Positions 57,706 through 64,000 of a stretch of DNA of 64,000 nt are shown piece by piece (within the stretch, counting starts at the first letter, position 1; every line of letters begins with the position of its first letter). The notes beneath the pieces were generated by a model. That model was given only the letters and a program-made list of their open reading frames with translations, searched no databases and was not told where the DNA came from. The stretch is from Pectobacterium sp. PL152 (lineage in GTDB: Bacteria; Pseudomonadota; Gammaproteobacteria; Enterobacterales; Enterobacteriaceae): the NCBI GenBank assembly GCA_021907015.1, contig CP091064.1, positions 620,001-684,000 of the forward strand. The letters are read 5' to 3'. The translations under genes were made by a program, and so were the position numbers.

Positions 57706-58539
57706 ATGAAACGTTCACTTCACCAGGTATTCATGGCGATCGCGCTGATTAGCGCCTCCTTTTTCAGTCAGGCCGCCGATACACAAACCTCGACATGGCA
57801 ACACATCAAACAAACCGGTGAGTTACGCATCGGCGTGGCACAGGGCGAGCCCTGGTATTTTAAAAATCCGTCCACCGGAGAATGGGACGGCATCGGCTAT
57901 AACATCGGCAAAGAGCTGGCAAACGATCTTGGGGTAAAACTGGTGACAGTGGAAACCACCTGGGGCAACGCCATCGCCGCCTTACAGACTGGTCAGATCG
58001 ATACGATGTTAGTGCTCGACCCGACGGAAGAGCGGAAAAAAGCGGTCGATTTTCCTGAGCAGCCCTTCTTTTGGTATGCGCAAGGCGTGTTGATTCGTGA
58101 TGGCATTACGGTGACCAACTGGGACGATCTCAATCGGGAAGATGTTAAAATCGGCGTCACGCTGGGCTCCAGCCCCGACCTGATTCTGACCAAACGTCTG
58201 CCAAAAGCACAGCTGGTACGTTTTCCGAATATGGATGAAGGCGTGGCCGCGTTCTACGCTGGCCGGGTCGATGCGCTGTCCTATTTCCACCCTGCGCTGG
58301 CACTGCAACAGGCTAAAGTCGGCAAGGGTAATCTGATTCTGCCGAAGCCGATTATTGAGGTCAGCACCAGCGGAGCAATCCGTAAAGAAGCCGATCAGAC
58401 CTTCCATAACTTCCTGAATGACGAGTTTGCCAAGCTGTATAAGTCCGGTAAGACGCAGCACTACTATGAGCAGGCGCTCAAACTGCGTGGCGTTGACGTC
58501 AGCAAAGTGCCATCGGTCATTAAAGAAGACTGGAAATAA
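57706..58539 (+). CDS. Amino-acid-type ABC transporter substrate-binding protein
   Basis: A 277-residue periplasmic binding protein of the SBP_bac_3 family. It has a signal peptide cleaved after S-Q-A-A near residue 24, then G-E-L-R-I-G-V-A-Q-G-E-P, D-G-I-G-Y-N-I-G-K-E-L and the hinge segment A-L-Q-T-G-Q-I-D near 92. It catches polar amino acids or similar ligands and delivers them to the permeases encoded at 60135-61486. It is separated from them by the oppositely oriented MmgE/PrpD gene. A hairpin (58562-58581) follows. Confidence 0.9.
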   Translation: MKRSLHQVFMAIALISASFFSQAADTQTSTWQHIKQTGELRIGVAQGEPWYFKNPSTGEWDGIGYNIGKELANDLGVKLVTVETTWGNAIAALQTGQIDTMLVLDPTEERKKAVDFPEQPFFWYAQGVLIRDGITVTNWDDLNREDVKIGVTLGSSPDLILTKRLPKAQLVRFPNMDEGVAAFYAGRVDALSYFHPALALQQAKVGKGNLILPKPIIEVSTSGAIRKEADQTFHNFLNDEFAKLYKSGKTQHYYEQALKLRGVDVSKVPSVIKEDWK

Positions 58540-58574
58540 ACCAAACGCGGTTAACGCGACAGTCCTGAACGGAT

Positions 58575-59990
58575 TCAGGACATCTGCATTAGCGGGGTCA
58601 GCAGCGCGGCGACATCCTGACATTGTTCCAGTTCGGATAACGCCGCCGTTGCCTCCGCAACCGTTGCTGGGGCAAGTCGGGACGAGAGATTCTCCGCAAA
58701 TTTCGCCATGATGCGGCTTTCCACCAGCGGGTGTTCGGCGCACCCCAGCGGAAACGCAATGCGCTCACCGCTCACCACCGTTCCCCGCGTGACAACATCA
58801 ACCTGCAACACCGGCCGACGCGCCTGCGCCATCAACTGGTCGAGTTCAGGAGAAACCTCAACGTGAACCTTATCGGCCAACGCCAGAAGTTCTGGGCTGG
58901 TTAAGGTGTCGTCCGCACTCCAGCGATGGCGCGGAATGCGATAGGCCAGACACGCCAGCGCAAACGGCAGGCTGAACTGCGCATCTGTCGCATTCTGCGG
59001 CCGTGCATCCATAAAATCAGCGGCCAGCCTCTGGCTTCCTTTGACCCAAATCTGCTCAATAGCCTGCGGCGACAGCGCCAACTCATGCTGTACGCGCTCG
59101 AAAGATTCCAGTGCGGTATGTATCCAGCGACAGGTCGGATAGGCCTTGAAACTGGCGTGCTGGATCGCCCACTCCTCTCCCAGGCCAGCAATCAATGCCG
59201 CTTCATCAAAGCGGTCAGATCCCATCATGCGCCAGAATCCCTGCTCGCCGGACAGCACATCTCTTGGCCCGATAATCCCGCCGCGATGCAGCTCTACCCC
59301 ACGGACGCCGGCTTCCGCTGCGGGCGCGTTGTAATCCTTGAAAGAGACCAGCGGCCGCTGCTGCCAGTTGTATTTGTGCAAACTGGGCAACGGCGTCAGC
59401 GACGCCGCCAGACCGATAGCGTTTTCTAACCCTGTGGCGTCACACCCTGTGAGCAATCCGTAAGCCACCGCCGCCCCGATCGATTCATGCTGGCACACGC
59501 CATAGACCTGCTGAAAACGCGCCGGGCTCGGTTGCTGAGACTGAATGATCCGGCCATTGATTTCATACGCGGCGGCCAGCGCGCAGATCAGCGTTTTGCC
59601 GTCGATCGGACGCGTACCGACTGCCGCCAATGCGGCGGCAACCAGCGAAGCGCCGGGGTGCCCCATACCGCGACCAGCAACCTCATAGCCATCATCGTAA
59701 TCCAGCGCATTGATCGCCGCCGCATTCAAAAACGCCGCGCCGATAGCCGCCAGCGGCGCGCCTCCGTCCAATACCGGGCTGTTGCCCGCCGCATAGTGCA
59801 GGCGGGTGACACGCGCGCAGTCTTGCACCACCTGGCTACCTGCACCGGCAATGCCGCAGCCCAGACTGTCGATAAAATGCAGCGCGATTTTTCTTCTTAA
59901 CGCAGCGGGAATGTCCTGAATCGTCAATCGGTGGGCAAAGGTCGCGAGGCGCAACGTCGGAGGGAGTTCAGTAGCGTGAAACATCGGCAT
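58575..59990 (-). CDS. MmgE/PrpD family protein
   Basis: A 471-residue protein of the family of 2-methylcitrate dehydratase and cis-aconitate decarboxylase. Recognisable parts: helical start with L-H-F-I-D-S-L-G-C-G-I-A-G, the A-L-D-Y-D-D-G segment near 97, G-H-P-G-A-S near 112 and K-A-Y-P-T-C-R-W-I-H near 280. The typical 2-methylcitrate operon partners are absent, so the substrate is probably another hydroxy acid, perhaps one linked to the neighbouring uptake system. It is convergent with the binding-protein gene and divergent from the permeases. Confidence 0.85.
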   Translation of the reverse strand: MPMFHATELPPTLRLATFAHRLTIQDIPAALRRKIALHFIDSLGCGIAGAGSQVVQDCARVTRLHYAAGNSPVLDGGAPLAAIGAAFLNAAAINALDYDDGYEVAGRGMGHPGASLVAAALAAVGTRPIDGKTLICALAAAYEINGRIIQSQQPSPARFQQVYGVCQHESIGAAVAYGLLTGCDATGLENAIGLAASLTPLPSLHKYNWQQRPLVSFKDYNAPAAEAGVRGVELHRGGIIGPRDVLSGEQGFWRMMGSDRFDEAALIAGLGEEWAIQHASFKAYPTCRWIHTALESFERVQHELALSPQAIEQIWVKGSQRLAADFMDARPQNATDAQFSLPFALACLAYRIPRHRWSADDTLTSPELLALADKVHVEVSPELDQLMAQARRPVLQVDVVTRGTVVSGERIAFPLGCAEHPLVESRIMAKFAENLSSRLAPATVAEATAALSELEQCQDVAALLTPLMQMS

Positions 59991-60134
59991 ACCGCCATTC
60001 TTTTATAAATAAAAGGAATATTAGCACCACGTTTTATTATTTATTTATCATTTTTTCGACCTGCTAAGATGCATCGGTTCTAACAAAATAAGAAATGCAT
60101 TTCCTAATTACGTTGTTTCCAGGGGCGCTATTTT

Positions 60135-60812
60135 ATGTCTTATCAGTGGGATTTTTCCGCCATCTGGCCTTACCACCAGTTGCTGTTGGAGGGGCTATGG
60201 GGAACGATAAAGATCGGTGCCACCAGCATCCTGATCGGGATGCTGGCTGGCATGGTGCTTGCCGCCATGAAAATGTCGCCCCGGCGGCTCTTGCGCCTGC
60301 CCGCCGCGATGCTGATTGGCTTTTATCGTAATACGCCCGCGCTGGTGCACTTCTTCTGGATTTACTACGCCCTGCCCGTCATTACGCCGTTAACGTTTTC
60401 GCCTTTCACCGCCGCCGTGATCGCGTTGTCCGCACAGTCCGGTGCCTTTTATGCCGAAGTTTACCGTGGTGCGATTTCCTCGATTCACGCGGGGCAATGG
60501 GAAGGGGCCAAAGCGCTGGGCATGCCAAAATCGACCGCGCTGCGTCGGGTTATTCTCCCACAGGCGTTACGCCGGATGAGCCCGCCCTTTATTGAGCGCT
60601 CGTTTGAACTCATCAAATCGACATCGCTGGCGTCCTCTCTGGCCTACAGCGAGCTGCTTTATCAGGCGATGCAGATCAACAGCCAAACCTACCGACCGCT
60701 GGAAGTCTACAGTCTGGTGGCGGTGATGTATTTCACCCTGCTGCTGCTGATTAGCCTGTTCAGTCAACATATTGAGAAACGGCTGTCGCTGGCAGACCGT
60801 CGGCTCGCGTAA
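60135..60812 (+). CDS. Amino-acid ABC transporter permease 1
   Basis: A 225-residue HisM/GlnP-type membrane subunit with about five hydrophobic helices and the cytoplasmic EAA loop (E-G-A-K-A-L-G-M-P, then I-L-P-Q-A-L-R-R). It pairs with the second permease (8 bp downstream) to form the channel driven by the ATPase at 61510. AGGGG is found upstream of the ATG at a rather long spacing. Both permeases begin with a similar Y-Q-W-D-F-S segment, pointing to duplication. Confidence 0.9.
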   Translation: MSYQWDFSAIWPYHQLLLEGLWGTIKIGATSILIGMLAGMVLAAMKMSPRRLLRLPAAMLIGFYRNTPALVHFFWIYYALPVITPLTFSPFTAAVIALSAQSGAFYAEVYRGAISSIHAGQWEGAKALGMPKSTALRRVILPQALRRMSPPFIERSFELIKSTSLASSLAYSELLYQAMQINSQTYRPLEVYSLVAVMYFTLLLLISLFSQHIEKRLSLADRRLA

Positions 60813-60820
60813 GGAACATC

Positions 60821-61486
60821 ATGCACTATCAATGGGATTTCTCGCTGGTCTGGGACAACCTTCCCGTGCTGCTGAAAGGCCTCGGCGTCACACTCGAACT
60901 CTGGCTGCTGGCCGGTGTGTTGGGAACCGTGCTAGGGCTGGTTTTCGGTCTTTTTCGCGTATTTGGCAAACGCTGGCTGTCGCTGCCCGCCAGAGTCTTT
61001 GTCGAAATCTTCCGTAATACGCCCGTCCTGATCCAACTGATCTGGTTTTATTACGCTTTCCCGGTTCTGGTCGGCATACAGTTCAGCACCTTTGCCGCCG
61101 CAGCGCTGGCTCTGACGCTGTATAGCGCGGCGTACTGTACGGAAATTTTCCGCGCGGGGCTGCAATCTATCGACCACGGGCAGTGGGAAGGCGCAAAAGC
61201 GCTGGGCATGCGGCAGGCGGTGATCCTGCGGCGCGTGGTTCTGCCACAGGTGTTACGCAACATGCTGCCCGCGCTCACCAATCGGATGATCGAACTGGCC
61301 AAGGTGACCTCGCTGGCTTCCATACTGGCCGTCAACGAACTGATGTATCAGGGGCGGCTGCTGAGCAGCACCTATTATCGTCCGCTGGAAATCCTGACGG
61401 TGGTCGCGCTGCTCTATTTCATCTTGATCTGGCCGGGGAGTTACCTTGCCGCACGACTTGAACGTCGTTTCCGTTCAACCCCCTAG
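60821..61486 (+). CDS. Amino-acid ABC transporter permease 2
   Basis: A 221-residue permease of the same family, with the EAA loop E-G-A-K-A-L-G-M-R then V-L-P-Q-V-L-R-N near residues 120-150 and about five helices. Its N-terminal Y-Q-W-D-F-S segment is shared with the first permease. It lies in a run of four close genes (permease, permease, ATPase, aminotransferase-like) and should form a heterodimer with permease 1. Confidence 0.9.
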   Translation: MHYQWDFSLVWDNLPVLLKGLGVTLELWLLAGVLGTVLGLVFGLFRVFGKRWLSLPARVFVEIFRNTPVLIQLIWFYYAFPVLVGIQFSTFAAAALALTLYSAAYCTEIFRAGLQSIDHGQWEGAKALGMRQAVILRRVVLPQVLRNMLPALTNRMIELAKVTSLASILAVNELMYQGRLLSSTYYRPLEILTVVALLYFILIWPGSYLAARLERRFRSTP

Positions 61487-61509
61487 TCTGACAGCGCCAC
61501 AGGATTGCT

Positions 61510-62358
61510 ATGAGTGAAACTATGACTTTTAATGAAAATCGTACTTTAAATGAAAATAGTACGTTGAGTGGAAATGAAGCTCTGAATGACGATATCGTCC
61601 TGCGCATTCGCGGGCTTCAGAAACGCTTTGGTGCCGTTGAGGTCTTAAAGGGGATCGATCTGGATGTACGCCGTGGCGAAAAAATTGCCATCATCGGCGG
61701 CAGCGGTTCGGGAAAAAGCACCCTGCTGCGCTGCCTGAATTTTATGGAGATCCCCAGCGCCGGCACCATCGAACTCGATGGCGTGGTACTGGGAAAAACC
61801 AATTCGCAAGGCCAGCGTGATTATCCCGAAAAGCAACTGTGCGCCGTGCGGGAACGCGTGGGCATGGTGTTTCAGCAATTCAACCTGTTTCCCCATCTGA
61901 CCGTGCTGGAAAACGTGCGTGAAGCACTGGTGTCGGTGAAGAAAATGCCACGGCATGACGCGGATATCATCGCCAAAGTGCAGTTGGAAAAGGTCGGACT
62001 GAGCAACAAGCAAGAAGCCCGTCCCGGCAGCCTATCCGGCGGTCAGCAGCAGCGCGTCGCGATTGCCCGCGCGCTGGCGATGTCACCAGAGATCATGCTG
62101 TTCGATGAACCGACATCGTCACTGGATCCAGAACTGGTGGGAGAAGTGCTGCACACCATCCACGCGCTTGCAGAGGAAGGCCGTACCCTGCTGTTAGTCA
62201 CCCATGAACTGGGATTCGCCTATCACTTCGCCGACCGCGTTATCTTTATCGAAAATGGCGTGATCCACGAAATGGGCAGCGCCGAGCAGGTGCTCAAAAA
62301 TCCGCAGCAGCCCCGCACCCAAGCCTTTCTCGCCCGCTTTGCCGAGCGCGCCTTTTAA
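61510..62358 (+). CDS. Amino-acid ABC transporter ATP-binding protein
   Basis: A 282-residue GlnQ/HisP-type ATPase. Motifs: Walker A G-G-S-G-S-G-K-S-T near residue 59, Q-loop V-F-Q-Q-F-N, signature L-S-G-G-Q-Q-Q-R near 175, Walker B I-M-L-F-D-E-P near 195, and the H-loop T-H-E. The N-terminus carries an unusual extension of about 28 residues made of four six-residue repeats, absent from normal members of about 245 residues. It powers the permeases just upstream. Its last codons overlap an alternative upstream start of the next gene. Confidence 0.9.
   Translation: MSETMTFNENRTLNENSTLSGNEALNDDIVLRIRGLQKRFGAVEVLKGIDLDVRRGEKIAIIGGSGSGKSTLLRCLNFMEIPSAGTIELDGVVLGKTNSQGQRDYPEKQLCAVRERVGMVFQQFNLFPHLTVLENVREALVSVKKMPRHDADIIAKVQLEKVGLSNKQEARPGSLSGGQQQRVAIARALAMSPEIMLFDEPTSSLDPELVGEVLHTIHALAEEGRTLLLVTHELGFAYHFADRVIFIENGVIHEMGSAEQVLKNPQQPRTQAFLARFAERAF
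61525..61596 (+). repeat. Four imperfect 18-bp repeats in the ATPase gene start
   Basis: The coding region for residues 6-29 consists of four 18-bp units encoding T-F-N-E-N-R, T-L-N-E-N-S, T-L-S-G-N-E and A-L-N-D-D-I. In-frame repeats like these can gain or lose copies without breaking the gene. They lie before the first strand of the ABC domain. Confidence 0.8.
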
Positions 62359-62380
62359 CTCATCATTCAGGAACAGCACG

Positions 62381-63298
62381 ATGCAACCCACCTTATCCAG
62401 CCAAAGCAGTCAGGCCTATTTACAAGATCCACGTAACAGCAACGTACAGGTTTATGTGAATGGGGAATTTGTTCATCGCGACAACGCGGTGGTGTCGATT
62501 TTTGATTCCGGCTACGTGTGCGGCGACGGCGTATGGGAAGGCTTGCGTCTGGTTAACGGTCGCCTGATTGCGCTGGATGCCCATCTCGATCGCCTGTTTG
62601 ACGGTGCCGCCGCGATCCAACTGGATATCGGCCATAGCCGGGAAGAACTGACTGATATTCTCCATAAAACACTCGCCATCAACGGCATGGCCGATGGCGC
62701 GCATATTCGCCTGATGATTACCCGAGGGAAAAAGCATACGCCAAATCAGGATCCCCGCTTTATTATCGGCGGCGCCACCATCGTGTGCGTAGCGGAGTAT
62801 AAAGTCGTCGATACGGCGGCGAAAAAGCGCGGGCTGACGCTGTTTACCTCCACCTATCGCACCAGTACGCCAGACGTCTTCGATCTGCGGCTGAATTCGC
62901 ACAGTCGGCTTAATCTCATCCAGGCGCTGCTACAGGCGTTGCAGGCAGGAGCGGATGAGGCGCTGATGCTGGATCCGCACGGTTTTGTCGCCAGCTGTAA
63001 CTCCACCAACTTTTTTATCGTCCGCCGCGGTGAACTGTGGACGTCGTCGGGCCGCTACTGCTTCAACGGCATTACCCGCCAGACCATTATCAACCTTGCA
63101 GAAGCCAATGGGCTGAAGGTCAAGACTCAGGATTTTACGCTGGCAGAAGCCCTCACCGCCGATGAAGCCTTTGTCACCGGCACGCTGGCAGGCATCACCC
63201 CGGTAAAAGCGCTGGACGGTCGCCCGTTTAACCTCGAACACCGCCCGGTAACCGACCAGCTCAGCCGCTGGTATGAGGCGTATTTGCACGCGCAGTGA
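62381..63298 (+). CDS. Class IV aminotransferase-fold protein, PLP lysine not found
   Basis: A 305-residue protein with the fold-type IV pattern of branched-chain and D-amino-acid aminotransferases: V-Y-V-N-G-E-F-V near residue 23, D-S-G-Y-V-C-G-D-G-V-W-E-G-L-R near 42, and A-G-A-D-E-A-L-M-L-D near 192. In the segment where family members have the Schiff-base lysine (usual K-S-x-N-x-L) the sequence reads L-N-S-H-S-R-L-N, with Asn at the lysine place. The usual glutamate near the later turn is also replaced (V-A-S-C-N-S-T-N). ATG 62381 has CAGGAA before it. The role may be non-transaminating. It closes the transporter operon. Confidence 0.8.
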   Translation: MQPTLSSQSSQAYLQDPRNSNVQVYVNGEFVHRDNAVVSIFDSGYVCGDGVWEGLRLVNGRLIALDAHLDRLFDGAAAIQLDIGHSREELTDILHKTLAINGMADGAHIRLMITRGKKHTPNQDPRFIIGGATIVCVAEYKVVDTAAKKRGLTLFTSTYRTSTPDVFDLRLNSHSRLNLIQALLQALQAGADEALMLDPHGFVASCNSTNFFIVRRGELWTSSGRYCFNGITRQTIINLAEANGLKVKTQDFTLAEALTADEAFVTGTLAGITPVKALDGRPFNLEHRPVTDQLSRWYEAYLHAQ

Positions 63299-63401
63299 TT
63301 GAGGCGCCATGTTCAACAACGAATTGATTCAACGAAATATTAACCGTCAGAAACATTTCATGTAACCTAAGCGCCACTTTTTCAAAAGAGCAGGTCAGGG
63401 A

Positions 63402-64000
63402 ATGAAAGCCGTAAAGTTACTGTTTGGCATCCTATTACTGAATATGGTCATAGGGGTCAGCACGGCTATCGCCGCCCCAGATGACACCACACACCCTTTT
63501 ACGTGGGTAAAACGCTGGCACATCCGATCATTTCGGGCGCACGCGACAGCAGCGCCCTTCTGGTTTTCATTCAGGAAAATCAGGTAGTCAAAGGCTATTA
63601 TTGCTTCTGTAGCGAAGAGGATCATAGTGTCGATCACCTTCCCCACCTGCTCGGTACCTTCCCCGATTCCACCATTGAATCCGTGTTTTATGCCGACGTG
63701 GACCAGGCGGGTCAAATCACGCTGGTGTTGAGTAAAAGCCACGGCAAGTTCGCCCTGCGCGGTTGGCGTTATATTGAAGACGGCAGCTATATTCCGGTGC
63801 TGAGTTTACAGCCGGTTCTGGACAAGCTGGTTCACGAGAATAAGGATCTCAATGCAACGTCGATAAAACGCGCCCTCGCCAAGCTTCCACCTTATGACTA
63901 CAGCGCGCAGTACCCTAAGTTCGATAATCACGATTTCGATAACATCGACTTTACTCAGGGCAACGTTGTCGGCTGGTATCTTGACGATGGCACGCCTTCT
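63402..64000 (+). pseudogene. Secreted protein of unknown function, frameshifted, runs off the window
   Basis: ATG 63402 opens a signal peptide (K-A-V-K-L-L-F-G-I-L-L-L) with a likely cut after A-I-A-A. After H-P-F a T-run (63497-63500) lacks one base. Restoring it continues without stops to the window edge: Y-V-G-K-T-L-A-H-P-I-I-S-G, then G-Y-Y-C-F-C-S-E-E-D and R-G-W-R-Y-I-E-D-G-S-Y. I know no family. The open frame beyond the slip for about 500 bases argues for a real gene. Its end lies outside the window. Confidence 0.6.

Noticed and set aside
58009..58743. Long minus-strand open frame opposite the binding-protein gene (244 codons)
   Set aside because: It overlaps a well-supported gene on the other strand and the tail of the PrpD gene, and has no recognisable domain.

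Overview
The window looks like an enterobacterial chromosome, most likely a soft-rot Pectobacterium or close relative. The order uvrY-uvrC-pgsA-tRNA-Gly-tRNA-Cys-tRNA-Leu(UAA) is the classic enteric arrangement, and yecF, cycA and iraP follow it. Two islands of accessory DNA sit on this backbone, then a run of metabolic and transport genes. The genus is an inference; no species marker is present.

Positions 28-26164 are an integrative genomic island of the P4/CP4 type. It is inserted in the 3' end of tRNA-Leu and bounded by an imperfect 27/28-bp copy of the tRNA end (28-54 and 26137-26164). The integrase gene lies next to the intact tRNA. The left part holds the usual island kit on the minus strand: an orphan VapB-like antitoxin, a DUF4942 gene, the CbtA/CbeA toxin-antitoxin pair, a RadC-like JAMM protein, two small envelope proteins, a YeeP/YfjP-type GTPase and an unknown gene with a palindromic operator-like site. 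A plus-strand inovirus Gp2-like gene and AlpA follow.

The right part (8265-24475) is a defence block. It has a sulfur-binding-domain HNH restriction enzyme, then an HTH ORF with an in-frame amber codon overlapping an RtcR-like activator (CARF-like sensor, AAA+ domain with GAFTGA, C-terminal HTH). A clean sigma-54 -24/-12 promoter follows, and then hsdR-hsdM-hsdS, a DEAD-box helicase with a nuclease-like C-terminus, a DUF3696 AAA ATPase, a PLD-like protein, and on the other strand mrr. The whole operon appears built to be switched on by a ligand sensed by the CARF-like domain through RNA polymerase-sigma-54. I consider this the most interesting system in the window.

Positions 26237-34886 are core genome: tRNA genes, pgsA, uvrC, uvrY, yecF, cycA, iraP and a truncated nac-like remnant. 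From tRNA-Asn (34811) to about 44372 lies an accessory stretch with a hydrolase fragment, an MFS drug transporter, a complete RND efflux set (permease, adaptor, TetR, outer-membrane factor) and an SDR gene. Almost every gene there carries frameshifts. Then come a divergent second LepA/EF4 (frameshifted once), a SulP transporter, an alpha/beta hydrolase, an enolase-superfamily dehydratase, and an intact second RND pump with adaptor, MipA porin-like protein and divergent two-component system. The right end has a polar amino-acid-type ABC transporter with an MmgE/PrpD protein and a class IV aminotransferase-fold protein that seems to lack its PLP lysine. The last gene runs off the window.

A caution: nearly all frameshifts I traced are single-base losses in homopolymer runs. 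This fits sequencing error at least as well as gene decay, so genes called broken here may be intact in the organism.
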